A stretch of DNA of 10,551 nt from Cryomorphaceae bacterium (GTDB taxonomy: Bacteria; Bacteroidota; Bacteroidia; Flavobacteriales; Schleiferiaceae). The notes beneath the pieces were generated by a model. It did not search any database. It was not told the DNA's origin and saw only the letters and a program-made list of their open reading frames with translations. Both the position numbers and the translations under genes were made by a program. Below are positions 1-7,706 of the stretch, one piece after another. The stretch is from positions 1 through 10,551 of the forward strand of contig CATITW010000120.1 in the NCBI GenBank assembly GCA_949547975.1, given 5' to 3'. Position 1 is the stretch's first letter, and each line of letters starts with the position of its first letter.

Positions 1-135
1 CATTTTTCAACGTGTGAAACACACGCTCAATCATAGAATTTGAGGCCATGACACTTTTACCTGCAACCCAATGCGTCACTCTAAAGTACATATAGAGCAG
101 TTCGGTGTCAATAATTTTTTTGTTCTCACTGCCGC
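1..135 (-). pseudogene. IS3-like transposase fragment (catalytic-core piece)
   Basis: Read on the minus strand, this stretch translates without a stop into 44 residues, beginning GSENKKIIDTELL and ending MIERVFHTLKN. It aligns without gaps to residues 198-241 of the transposase at 7707-8678, with 34 of 44 residues identical by hand alignment. It covers the region just after the second catalytic Asp up to the catalytic Glu of the DDE core. Similarity stops at about base 135, where the ISAon1-type sequence begins, so the upstream part of the gene (N-terminus, first and second Asp) is missing. The downstream part may continue past the left edge. The two IS3-like sequences differ enough to be separate family members rather than two fresh copies of one element. 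The piece is non-functional as it stands. Confidence 0.85.
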
Positions 136-251
136 GCAGGTGGCGGCATAAAGAGACTGGTGAAGAGCTCACCAGGGATTTTACATTTTTAGCCGAAGGC
201 ACCAAGTTTACCGCAGAGTTGGCGGATTTTTTAAAACAAAGAGGTCGATAA
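135..251 (+). pseudogene. ISAon1-type transposase N-terminal ORF, C-terminal remnant
   Basis: About 38 codons remain in the frame starting at 135, beginning RRWRHKETGEELTRDF and ending LADFLKQRGR before TAA at 249-251. The basic, aromatic start and the position just before the catalytic ORF fit the C-terminal end of the small N-terminal-region protein of ISAon1-type elements, which I recall as roughly 100 residues. The rest is lost at the junction with the IS3-like fragment. The family match is from memory of its style, not from a search. Confidence 0.55.
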
Positions 252-1260
252 CCGCTTAGATCCCATCTCCACTATCGCGTACTACTACCGGGTTAAAGCC
301 AAATCAGCACGTAAGAACTACAAACAAAAGAAGGGAGGCTATAAGGACTGGAACCAAGCTGCTCATTGTGAGGAGTATCTTGTCTTTCCGGAGAACCTGA
401 CCCCTCACTTAGCGATTGATGAAGTCAACTTTACCCAAGGAGAACTCTACACTTTTGTGAGCTCCAGAGATCGAGAAGGACGCGCACAGAAGTTAGTGGC
501 TATGATCCGAGGCACGCGTAGTGAAGACATTATTAACGTGTTGAACCGCATTGCTTTATCCAAGCGTCTAGAGGTTGTGGAAGTGAGTTTAGATATGGCC
601 TCCAACATGCGTAAGGCATGTGAAATGGCTTTTCCCAACGCTTCGTTGGTCATTGATCGGTTCCATGTGGTGCGTTTGGTTATGGACGCCATGCAACACG
701 CACGCATAGACCAGCGCTGGAAAGAGATCGACAAGGAGAACGAAGCCATTAAACAGGCCAGAAGTAAAGGAGCTAGATACAAGCCGCTGATCCTAAGCAA
801 TGGCGACACACCCAAACAACTCTTGGCTAGATCACGGTATCTACTCTACAAGTTGCCCTCACAGTGGACGCAGTCTCAGCTACATCGTGTAGGGCTACTC
901 TTTCAACTGTATCCAAGTATAGAAAAGGCATACCGGTTGGCCTGGGACTTTAGAAGCATTTACAACGCGCATTCTAAGGAAAAGGCAATCCAGTTGTTTC
1001 AAGACTGGATCAGGCAAGCCAAGGAGGTTGGGACAGATCACTTCAACACCGCCAGTGAAGCTGTCCTAAACCATTTTGAAGGAATACTAGCCTTCTTCAA
1101 CAACAAAAGCACCAATGCACATGCCGAGTCTCTAAACGCTCAAATCAAACTCTTTAGAGCCAACCTCAGAGGCGTCAGCAACACCAAATTGTTCCTCTAC
1201 AGACTCCAGAAAGTCTTTGCTTAAATTAGCTTACTCCCCACAAAAAAGACCTGTCCCCTT
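136..1260 (+). mobile_element. ISAon1/ISL3-type insertion sequence, left end missing
   Basis: The element holds the tail of a first ORF and a nearly complete second ORF in another frame, the two-ORF layout known for ISAon1-type members of the ISL3 family in Bacteroidota. The left end is lost: sequence at 136 enters directly into the first ORF, with an IS3-like fragment on the other side of the junction. The right end is not defined. The bases after the second stop codon (1225-1260) have no visible inverted partner on the left, as expected if the left terminal repeat is gone. With one end missing the element should not be able to move by itself. Confidence 0.65.
235..1224 (+). CDS. ISAon1/ISL3-type transposase, catalytic ORF
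   Basis: The open frame runs 329 codons from just after a stop at 232-234. It carries a DDE-type core of the ISL3 kind: the first Asp in AIDEVNF (codon 418-420), the second in SLDMASNM (592-594) and the Glu in HAESLNAQIK (1126-1128). LVFPENL just before the first Asp and the RFHVVR segment are further family hallmarks. No ATG, GTG or TTG occurs in frame between 235 and 457. The first usual start, GTG at 457, would give 255 residues and lose the first catalytic Asp. A full enzyme would therefore need recoding from the preceding ORF (+1 or -2), an unusual start codon, or the frame is dead. The reported start is the open-frame limit, not a proven initiation site. Confidence 0.75.
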   Translation, partial: NKEVDNRLDPISTIAYYYRVKAKSARKNYKQKKGGYKDWNQAAHCEEYLVFPENLTPHLAIDEVNFTQGELYTFVSSRDREGRAQKLVAMIRGTRSEDIINVLNRIALSKRLEVVEVSLDMASNMRKACEMAFPNASLVIDRFHVVRLVMDAMQHARIDQRWKEIDKENEAIKQARSKGARYKPLILSNGDTPKQLLARSRYLLYKLPSQWTQSQLHRVGLLFQLYPSIEKAYRLAWDFRSIYNAHSKEKAIQLFQDWIRQAKEVGTDHFNTASEAVLNHFEGILAFFNNKSTNAHAESLNAQIKLFRANLRGVSNTKLFLYRLQKVFA

Positions 1261-1263
1261 TCT

Positions 1264-1458
1264 ATGCCATTTATTCAAATTAAACGCAAAACCCTGGTTG
1301 AACCCAGGTACCACAAAAACATGGGACGCATTGTCGTTCCCGTGACCAAAATTCAAAAGACCTTTTTAGGCATCCCAATCCAAACCCTGCACAAATACCG
1401 CGAGACGTATCACGGAAGAGTGAAATCTTGCAAAAGCTGTGAATTAGCACGCGTTTAA
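1264..1458 (+). CDS. small basic protein of unknown function
   Basis: A 64-residue ORF with ATG start and TAA stop, rich in Lys and Arg, with a C-terminal CKSC pair (Cys near residues 56 and 59). There is no signal peptide or membrane segment, and I do not recognise the family. It lies 39 bases after the ISAon1-type transposase stop and in the same frame, and no Shine-Dalgarno site is visible, as is common in Bacteroidota. The strong terminator starting 6 bases after its stop supports a real transcription unit here. It could instead be the 3' part of a longer gene cut by the insertion sequence, since the frame stays open upstream to the transposase stop. An overlapping minus-strand frame is less likely, because it would read through the terminator stem. 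Confidence 0.5.
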   Translation: MPFIQIKRKTLVEPRYHKNMGRIVVPVTKIQKTFLGIPIQTLHKYRETYHGRVKSCKSCELARV

Positions 1459-1463
1459 CCCAG

Positions 1464-1488
1464 AGCCCGACCAGTGTCGGGCTTTTTT
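1464..1488 (+). terminator. Rho-independent terminator after the small ORF
   Basis: AGCCCGAC (1464-1471) pairs perfectly with GTCGGGCT (1476-1483) around a four-base loop, and the run of T continues to 1488. It lies 6 bases downstream of the stop of the 64-residue ORF and separates the insertion-sequence region from the fad promoter. Confidence 0.85.
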
Positions 1489-1544
1489 GTGCCCGCGTCC
1501 TCAAGGTCTAACCACCAATAATTCAGACTATAACAAAGTTTTAT

Positions 1545-1558
1545 CAAACGCGCGTTTG
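1545..1558. promoter_or_regulatory. upstream operator, CAAAC-N4-GTTTG palindrome
   Basis: CAAACGCGCGTTTG is a perfect 14-base palindrome. It shares the CAAAC-N4-GTTTG core with the palindrome at 1586-1603, and the two centres are 43 bases apart, about four helical turns. It overlaps the predicted -33 element. The likely ligand is the TetR protein encoded just downstream. That is an inference from position and matching symmetry. Confidence 0.6.
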
Positions 1559-1585
1559 GGAAAGTCCGGAATTCCTTTATATTTA
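1555..1585 (+). promoter_or_regulatory. predicted Bacteroidota-type promoter of tetR-fadNAE
   Basis: TTTG (1555-1558) is followed after 19 bases by TATATTTA (1578-1585). This fits the Bacteroidota sigma consensus TTTG-N19-21-TAnnTTTG except for the last base. The predicted transcript would start near 1590, leaving a leader of about 29 bases before the regulator's ATG. Both operator-like palindromes overlap the promoter, one at the -33 element and one at the start site. Confidence 0.55.
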
Positions 1586-1603
1586 ACCAAACGGTTGTTT
1601 GGT
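1586..1603. promoter_or_regulatory. downstream operator, ACCAAAC-N4-GTTTGGT
   Basis: ACCAAACGGTTGTTTGGT has perfect 7-base arms around GGTT. Outside one A/A mismatch the symmetry continues with TT/AA. Size and form are typical of TetR-family operators. It covers the predicted transcription start and lies 15 bases before the regulator's ATG, so bound repressor would block initiation of the whole operon. Confidence 0.7.
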
Positions 1604-1618
1604 AAATGAATTAAGCGC

Positions 1619-2197
1619 ATGCCAGTACAGAAAACGGATGCACAGAGCATCATAAAATCGGCCCTGAATGTCTTTTTGGAGAAGGGCTATCACAAGACCA
1701 GCATGAATGATCTCGCGGCGGAAGCGGGGTTGTTGAAGGGCAGTTTGTACCACCACTTCTCGTCGAAGGAGGAGTTGATGAAGTCCGTGATTGAGAGCCT
1801 GCACGACTACTACCGCAGGGAAATTTTTGTCATTCCCGCGATGGACATCCCGGCTATTGAGAAGGTTAGGGCGATGATTCAGGCCAGTGAGGAGGTCTTT
1901 TTCAATCAACGCGGGGGCAATTTTATGACGAACATCGCCCTGGAGACCTTGAACGTGGTGCCGGAATTTACCGCGATGATACGGGCGTTTTTCCGGGATT
2001 GGCTTGGTTGTATTGCTGCGGTGTACGCGGAGGTGGTGGACCATGATCGCGCGATGGAATTGGCCCGGCAAACCCTTGCGGAGATTGAAGGGGCTGTGGT
2101 CATGATGGAAATGTTTGACGAACCCGCATACCTCACCGAGGCGCACCAGCGGATTATTGACCGCTACGAAGCATTGGCCACGGCCGCACAGAACTAA
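1619..2197 (+). CDS. TetR/AcrR-family regulator, probably of the fad operon
   Basis: A 192-residue protein of normal TetR length. The N-terminal helix-turn-helix spans about residues 8-55, with the recognition region KTSMNDLAAEAGLLKGSLYH followed by HFSSKEEL, the usual TetR signature. The C-terminal two thirds are the ligand-binding and dimer domain, where the family varies too much to name the ligand. The start is fixed by an in-frame TGA at 1607-1609 and by the normal family N-terminus. It is the first gene of the unit, 25 bases before fadN, with two palindromic operators in its promoter, so autoregulation and control of fadN-fadA-fadE are likely. An acyl-CoA inducer is inferred by analogy with the TetR-family FadR of Bacillus, not shown here. 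Confidence 0.85.
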   Translation: MPVQKTDAQSIIKSALNVFLEKGYHKTSMNDLAAEAGLLKGSLYHHFSSKEELMKSVIESLHDYYRREIFVIPAMDIPAIEKVRAMIQASEEVFFNQRGGNFMTNIALETLNVVPEFTAMIRAFFRDWLGCIAAVYAEVVDHDRAMELARQTLAEIEGAVVMMEMFDEPAYLTEAHQRIIDRYEALATAAQN

Positions 2198-2222
2198 CTA
2201 CACACCTAATAATCAGAACAAT

Positions 2223-4628
2223 ATGAAAAGAACCATCAACAAAGTAGCCGTGCTCGGTTCGGGCGTTATGGGCTCGCGGATTGCGTGTCACTTTGCCAAT
2301 ATCGGGGTTCAGGTCCTGCTTTTGGACATTGTGCCGCGGGAGCTCAGCCCGGCGGAAGAGGCCAAGGGATTGACATTGGAACACCCGGCTGTAAGGAACA
2401 GGCTCGTTAATGAGGCGTTGGCGGCGGCGGTGAAGGCGAATCCTGCGCCGTTGTACGACAAGGCCTTTGCCTCGAGGATTGCCACCGGGAATTTTGAAGA
2501 CGACCTCGGTAAAATTGGCGAGGTGGATTGGATCATCGAGGTGGTGATCGAGCGATTGGATATTAAGCAACAGTTGTTTGAGAAGGTGGACGCGGAGCGT
2601 CGGCCGGGAACGCTGGTCACCTCCAACACGTCGGGCATCCCCATCGCGATGATGAGCGCGGGGCGCAGCGACGATTTTCAGAAGCACTTCTGTGGTACGC
2701 ATTTCTTCAACCCGCCGCGGTATTTGAAGCTGTTGGAGCTCATTCCCGGTCCCGAGACGGCGCCTGAGGTGGTGGACTTCTTGTTGCACTATGGCGAGCG
2801 CTTTTTGGGCAAGACCACAGTGAAGGCAAAGGACACGCCGGCCTTTATTGCGAATCGTGTCGGGGTGTTCTCGATGATGGTGAACATGCAGTTGATGCGC
2901 GAGATGAAATTGACCCCGAAGGAGGTGGACGCGATTACGGGACCCCTCATTGGGCGCGCAAAATCGGCCACCTTTAGGACTGCGGATGTAGTCGGTATTG
3001 ATACCATCGTGAAAGTTGCTGCGGGTGTTCATACGTATTGCCCCGAGGATGAGGAGCGTGATGCCTTTGAGGTGCCGGATTGGCTCGAGCGCATGGTGGC
3101 GGAGAAAAAATTGGGATCGAAAACGAAGGAAGGGTTCTTTAAAAAAGTGAAGGATGAGGATGGAAAATCACAAATCCTCGGTCTCAACCTGGACACCTTT
3201 GCGTACGAGCCCACGAAGAAGGCGAACTTCCCATCGGTAGCTATGGCCAAGCCCATAGATGGACTGAAGGACAGGCTGAAAGCGCTGAATAAGGGTCAAG
3301 ATGTGGCTGCGGAGTTCCTGCGCAAGGTGAACCTGCACTTGTTTAAATATGTAAGCTATCGCATTCCTGAAATTGCTGATACGGTGGTGCAAGTGGACGA
3401 TGCCATGAAGGCGGGTTTCGGTTGGGAGCTTGGGCCCTTTGAATTGTGGGATGTTTTAGGCGTGCAGCGCATGACAGAATTGGCCGAGAAAGAGCTCGGA
3501 CCCGTGGCCCCTTGGGTGAAGGATCTATTGGCAGCCGGTCATAGCAGCTTTTACACCAACGAAGGTGGCGTGAAGAAGTACTACTGCAAGGAGCAAGGTG
3601 CCTATGTCGCCGTGCCTGGTCAAGAGCGTACCATCATTTTGGATCATGTGCGCGCCAATGCGCCGGTTTGGAAAAACAGCGGGACCACCCTCCACGATAT
3701 CGGCGACGGTGTGCTTTGCTTGGAGTTTCACACCAAGATGAACGCTATGGGCGGAGAGGTCCTCGAGGGCATTAATGCCAGCATACAGATTGCGGAAGAA
3801 CAAGGATGGCGCGGCCTAGTGATCGGCAATGATGCGGCCAATTTCTCTGCGGGGGCAAACCTTGCCCTGATCCTCATGACGTCGATCGAACAAGAGTTTG
3901 ACGAGCTGAATTTCATGGTGAAGGCCTTTCAAGACACAATGATGCGCGTGCGCTACAGCAAAATTCCCGTGGTGACTGCGCCTCACGGTTTGGCCTTGGG
4001 TGGTGGTTGTGAGATCAGCCTCCATGCAGATCGCGTGCAGGCTGCTGCAGAGACCTACACAGGACTGGTAGAGTTTGGTGTCGGTTTGCTTCCTGGCGGT
4101 GGCGGAACCAAGGAGATGGCCAAACGCGTGACGGAATCGCTTGTGGCGGGTGATATCGCCATCAACAGGCTGCGCGAAACCTTCATCAATATCGCAACGG
4201 CCAAGGTCGCCACCTCAGCGCATGAGGCGATGAACATGGGCATTTTCAGGGCTGGTGTGGATCGCATCACAGTAAACGGTGACCTGCTCATTGCCGAAGC
4301 CAAGCGTACCGTATTGGAGCTCGCGTATGCCGGCTATACCATGCCTATCAAGGCTGAAGTGGAAGTTTTGGGCCGCAGCGGATTGGGCACGCTAATGGTG
4401 GGCTCACACGCCTTCCGGTTGGGCAATTACGCGAGCGAGCACGACCAGCTGATCGCCAACAAGATTGCCTATGTGATGTGTGGTGGTGATCTAACCAGCC
4501 CGCAGAAGGTAAGTGAGCAGTACCTGTTGGATTTGGAACGCGAGGCCTTCCTCAGCCTTTGTGGTACGCAGAAGACGCTGGAACGCATCCAGCACATGTT
4601 GCAAACGGGCAAGCCGCTCAGAAACTAA
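2223..4628 (+). CDS. fadN: 3-hydroxyacyl-CoA dehydrogenase/enoyl-CoA hydratase fusion
   Basis: An 801-residue bifunctional beta-oxidation enzyme that hydrates 2-enoyl-CoA and oxidises the L-3-hydroxyacyl-CoA with NAD. The dehydrogenase half comes first: the Rossmann loop GSGVMG (residues 12-17), His160 in THFFNPP paired with Glu172 (the 12-residue spacing of the human enzyme), and Asn211 in FIANRVG. The hydratase half begins near residue 500, with oxyanion-hole segments FSAGA (541-545) and ALGGGCE, and catalytic Glu597 and Glu617 spaced as in rat enoyl-CoA hydratase. This order, dehydrogenase then hydratase, matches Bacillus FadN (about 790 residues) and is the reverse of E. coli FadB. The ATG at 2223 sits 11 codons before the Rossmann motif. 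The frame stays open upstream, but a longer protein would overlap the regulator gene. Confidence 0.93.
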   Translation: MKRTINKVAVLGSGVMGSRIACHFANIGVQVLLLDIVPRELSPAEEAKGLTLEHPAVRNRLVNEALAAAVKANPAPLYDKAFASRIATGNFEDDLGKIGEVDWIIEVVIERLDIKQQLFEKVDAERRPGTLVTSNTSGIPIAMMSAGRSDDFQKHFCGTHFFNPPRYLKLLELIPGPETAPEVVDFLLHYGERFLGKTTVKAKDTPAFIANRVGVFSMMVNMQLMREMKLTPKEVDAITGPLIGRAKSATFRTADVVGIDTIVKVAAGVHTYCPEDEERDAFEVPDWLERMVAEKKLGSKTKEGFFKKVKDEDGKSQILGLNLDTFAYEPTKKANFPSVAMAKPIDGLKDRLKALNKGQDVAAEFLRKVNLHLFKYVSYRIPEIADTVVQVDDAMKAGFGWELGPFELWDVLGVQRMTELAEKELGPVAPWVKDLLAAGHSSFYTNEGGVKKYYCKEQGAYVAVPGQERTIILDHVRANAPVWKNSGTTLHDIGDGVLCLEFHTKMNAMGGEVLEGINASIQIAEEQGWRGLVIGNDAANFSAGANLALILMTSIEQEFDELNFMVKAFQDTMMRVRYSKIPVVTAPHGLALGGGCEISLHADRVQAAAETYTGLVEFGVGLLPGGGGTKEMAKRVTESLVAGDIAINRLRETFINIATAKVATSAHEAMNMGIFRAGVDRITVNGDLLIAEAKRTVLELAYAGYTMPIKAEVEVLGRSGLGTLMVGSHAFRLGNYASEHDQLIANKIAYVMCGGDLTSPQKVSEQYLLDLEREAFLSLCGTQKTLERIQHMLQTGKPLRN

Positions 4629-4641
4629 AAAAAGAACCATC

Positions 4642-5820
4642 ATGAGTAGAGAAGCATATATCGTAGCAGGATTTAGAAGCGCCGTAGGTAAGAGCGGACG
4701 CGGTGGCCTGCGCTTTGTTCGCCCCGATGATTTGGCGGCGGACGTGATCAAGCACCTCGTGGCGAGCGTGCCAGCGTTGAACCCGAGTGAGATTGACGAT
4801 GTCATCGTGGGCAACGCCATGCCTGAGGCGGAACAAGGCCTGCAGGTGGGTCGAATGATCTCGTTGAAATCTGGATTGCCCGAGAGCGTGGCGGGTGTGA
4901 CCGTGAACCGATTCTGTGGTTCCGGGCTAGAGACCATTGCCATGGCCGCTTCGAAAATCAGTGCCGGCATGGGCGAGATTATTGTCGCCGGTGGTGTGGA
5001 GAGCATGTCGCTCGTGCCCATGGGCGGCTGGCGCACGGTGCTGAATTACGAGATTGCCCAAGAGCATCCGGAATATTACCTCGGAATGGGATTAACGGCC
5101 GAAGAAGTGGCGCGCGATTACAACGTGAGTCGCGAGGACATGGATGCGTTCTCTTTGGCCAGCCACCAGAAGGCGGCGGCGGCCATTCGGGACGGGAAGT
5201 TCAAAGATGCGATCGTTCCTATTACCGTGGAAGAAGTCTACGTGGAGAACGACCAGCGCAAGACGCGCAGCTATGTCGTTGATACGGATGAGGGCGTGCG
5301 CGAGGACACCTCGTTGGAGGCGTTGGCGAAGTTGCGGCCTGCCTTTAAGCAAGGTGGTAGCGTGACGGCTGGGAACTCATCGCAGACCAGCGATGGCGCG
5401 GCTTTCGTGTTGGTGATGAGTGAGGACAAAGTGAAGGAGCTCGGAGTGAAGCCTATCGCGAAGATGATTACCTGCGCGACCGTTGGAGTGGACCCGAGGA
5501 TTATGGGCATTGGGCCGGTGGCGGCCATCCCTCAGGCGCTGAAGCAGGCGGGAATGACCCTGGATCAGATTGAGCTGATTGAGTTGAATGAAGCCTTCGC
5601 GGCGCAGAGTTTGGCGGTGATTCGCGAGGCCGGGCTGAATCCTGATATCGTGAATGTGAACGGCGGGGCCATCGCGCTGGGGCACCCGTTGGGGTGCACC
5701 GGGGCAAAATTGACCGTGAGCCTTATTAACGAAATGAAGCGCAGGGAGTTGCGCTATGGCATGGTGACCGCATGTATCGGTGGCGGTCAGGGCATTGCCG
5801 GAATTATTGAAAGACTATAA
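4642..5820 (+). CDS. fadA: acetyl-CoA acyltransferase (3-ketoacyl-CoA thiolase)
   Basis: A 392-residue thiolase, the usual family length. It splits 3-ketoacyl-CoA with CoA into acetyl-CoA and a shortened acyl-CoA. All key residues are present: the nucleophile Cys92 in NRFCGSGLE, His348 in [16 protein letters not shown] and Cys378 in TACIGGGQG. Asn and Glu of NEAFAAQ, which help to build the active site, are also seen. ATG at 4642 follows the fadN stop by 13 bases and gives the normal N-terminus [17 protein letters not shown]. Longer in-frame versions would overlap fadN. The position between fadN and fadE argues for a degradative thiolase over a biosynthetic acetoacetyl-CoA thiolase, though sequence alone does not separate the two firmly. 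Confidence 0.92.
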   Translation: MSREAYIVAGFRSAVGKSGRGGLRFVRPDDLAADVIKHLVASVPALNPSEIDDVIVGNAMPEAEQGLQVGRMISLKSGLPESVAGVTVNRFCGSGLETIAMAASKISAGMGEIIVAGGVESMSLVPMGGWRTVLNYEIAQEHPEYYLGMGLTAEEVARDYNVSREDMDAFSLASHQKAAAAIRDGKFKDAIVPITVEEVYVENDQRKTRSYVVDTDEGVREDTSLEALAKLRPAFKQGGSVTAGNSSQTSDGAAFVLVMSEDKVKELGVKPIAKMITCATVGVDPRIMGIGPVAAIPQALKQAGMTLDQIELIELNEAFAAQSLAVIREAGLNPDIVNVNGGAIALGHPLGCTGAKLTVSLINEMKRRELRYGMVTACIGGGQGIAGIIERL

Positions 5821-5839
5821 CCTCTAACACAGAAAAATC

Positions 5840-7639
5840 ATGACAGCATTTAACCCAAAAGAGCAGGGTGTTTTGCGCGGGGGCGAGTTCCTGGTGCGCG
5901 AAGCCAAGGCGGACGAAACGTTTACGCCAGAAGAATTGACCGAGGAGCAGCACATGTTCTCGGAGATGACTCGGGACTTTGTAGAGACGAAGGTGGATCC
6001 CGTGATTGATCGGATTGAGAAGCAAGAAGCTGGGTTGACCACCTCGCTCATGGATGAGATGGGTGGTCTGGGCATCATAGGCGCGGCCGTTCCTGAGAAT
6101 TGGGGCGGTATGGGGGTCGATTTTGTGACGGACACCGTGCTGGCCGAAGAGATCGGCAAGGCTGGGAGCTTTGGAGTGAGCGTGGCCGCGCACACCGGGA
6201 TTGGGACGCTTCCCATTCTCTATTACGGCACACCGGAGCAGAAGGCGAAATACTTACCGGATTTGGCCAGTGGGGCGTTGAAGAGCGCGTACTGTTTGAC
6301 CGAGCCGGGCAGCGGTTCCGATGCCATGGCAGCGAAGACGAAGGCCGTGTTGAACGAGGCCGGTACGCACTATGTGATCAACGGCCAGAAGATGTGGATC
6401 ACCAATGGTGGGTTTGCCGACCTGTTTATCGTGTTTGCGCAGATTGATGGCGATAAGTTCACCGGATTCATTGTGCCTGCAAGCTTGAAGGGCATTACCC
6501 GCGGTGTGGAAGAAGAAAAAATGGGCATTAAGGGCTCGTCTACGAGAATGATTTTCTTTGAGAATGTCGAGGTGCCGAAGGAGAACGTGCTGGGCGAAAT
6601 TGGTCAGGGGCATAAGATTGCCTTCAATGTGCTCAATATTGGCCGATTCAAACTCTGCGCCATGGCCGTAGGCGGCTCCAAAAAGATGACCGGCGTAGCC
6701 ACACAATACGCGAATCAGCGCACGCAGTTTGGTGTTCCCATCGCCTCTTTCGGTGCCATTCAGCACAAACTTGCGGAGATGGCCATTCGCTCGTATGTCG
6801 CTGAGGCAGCTACCTACCGCACGGCGGGTGCCATTAGAGATATGGCCCAAGGGTTGATGGAAAAGGGCGAAAGCCCCGAGATGGCGAAACTCAAAGCGGC
6901 TGAAGAGTACAGTATTGAATGTGCCATTCTGAAGGTCCTGGGCTCTGAAGTCGTGGACTACGTTGTCGATGAGAACGTGCAAGTGCACGGAGGTATGGGC
7001 TTCTCTGAGGATGGCATTTCTGCGCGCGTTTACCGTGATGCCCGCATCAACCGCATCTTTGAGGGCACCAATGAAATTAACAGGCTCCTCTCTGTGGGGA
7101 TGATGGTGAAAAAGGCCATGAAGGGCCAATTGGACCTTCTCGGCCCCGCCATGGCGCTACAAAAAGAACTGACTTCTGTACCCTCATTCGGGGGGAACGG
7201 AGAAAGCGGACCCTTGGTGGCCGAAAAGAAAGCGCTGGCGAATGCGAAAAAGGCGGGCTTGCTTGTGGCAGGCGCGGCTGTACAGAAATTCATGCAGAAC
7301 TTAGAAAAGGAGCAGGAAGTGATGATGCACCTCGCCGACATGCTGATTGATGTGTTCGCAGCGGAATCTGCCGTGTTGCGCGTAGAGAAATTGATCGCGA
7401 TCAAAGGTGAAGAAGCGGCAAAACTGCAACTGGACATGGTGCGCACCTACCTTTCTGATGCTATGGACCGCATCGCTAAAAGCGCGCGCGATGCCGTCAG
7501 CGGATTTGCAGAGGGGGACGAATTGCGCATGATGCTTATGGGCATTAAACGCTTTACCAAAATGGACCCCGTCAATACCATCGCTGCGCGTCGGAGAGTG
7601 GCCGCGGCGCTGATTGAAAAGAACGGGTACGCCTTCTAA
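5840..7639 (+). CDS. fadE: acyl-CoA dehydrogenase with C-terminal extension (VLCAD-like)
   Basis: A 599-residue flavoprotein that makes the first oxidation of beta-oxidation, acyl-CoA to trans-2-enoyl-CoA. The normal core covers about residues 30-430: the helical N-terminal domain, the FAD and substrate segment LTEPGSGSD (about 153-161) with WITNGG, and the C-terminal helical domain with QVHGGMGFSEDG. Catalytic Glu408 lies in RIFEGTNEI. A further helical tail of about 170 residues makes it longer than the 380-400 residues of short and medium chain enzymes. It resembles mitochondrial VLCAD and Bacillus FadE, which points to long-chain substrates. It starts 19 bases after fadA and is the last gene before a terminator. 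The electron acceptor (ETF) genes are not in the window. Confidence 0.92.
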   Translation: MTAFNPKEQGVLRGGEFLVREAKADETFTPEELTEEQHMFSEMTRDFVETKVDPVIDRIEKQEAGLTTSLMDEMGGLGIIGAAVPENWGGMGVDFVTDTVLAEEIGKAGSFGVSVAAHTGIGTLPILYYGTPEQKAKYLPDLASGALKSAYCLTEPGSGSDAMAAKTKAVLNEAGTHYVINGQKMWITNGGFADLFIVFAQIDGDKFTGFIVPASLKGITRGVEEEKMGIKGSSTRMIFFENVEVPKENVLGEIGQGHKIAFNVLNIGRFKLCAMAVGGSKKMTGVATQYANQRTQFGVPIASFGAIQHKLAEMAIRSYVAEAATYRTAGAIRDMAQGLMEKGESPEMAKLKAAEEYSIECAILKVLGSEVVDYVVDENVQVHGGMGFSEDGISARVYRDARINRIFEGTNEINRLLSVGMMVKKAMKGQLDLLGPAMALQKELTSVPSFGGNGESGPLVAEKKALANAKKAGLLVAGAAVQKFMQNLEKEQEVMMHLADMLIDVFAAESAVLRVEKLIAIKGEEAAKLQLDMVRTYLSDAMDRIAKSARDAVSGFAEGDELRMMLMGIKRFTKMDPVNTIAARRRVAAALIEKNGYAF

Positions 7640-7660
7640 ACCACCACGGGCTACTCTTTT

Positions 7661-7702
7661 AAAACCGGGCAGGATCGTTCTAAGCGCTCCTCCCGGTTTT
7701 TT
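7661..7702 (+). terminator. terminator of the tetR-fadNAE operon
   Basis: AAAACCGGG (7661-7669) pairs with CCCGGTTTT (7692-7700). An inner AGG/CCT extends the stem after one bulged base, and six T close it (7697-7702). It begins 21 bases after the fadE stop. The stem also starts with four A, so it may weakly stop transcription coming from the convergent transposase, whose stop codon is only 5 bases away. Confidence 0.85.
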
Positions 7703-7706
7703 ATGG

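Noticed and set aside
1583..2146. 187-codon minus-strand ORF opposite the TetR gene
   Set aside because: It overlaps the operator and a complete helix-turn-helix gene; the composition is that of an antisense frame.
2154..3032. 292-codon minus-strand ORF inside fadN
   Set aside because: It is an antisense shadow of a well-supported enzyme gene in GC-rich DNA; its product is rich in His and Arg with no domain pattern.
6254..7129. 291-codon minus-strand ORF inside fadE
   Set aside because: An antisense shadow of the acyl-CoA dehydrogenase gene, whose catalytic motifs are intact on the plus strand.
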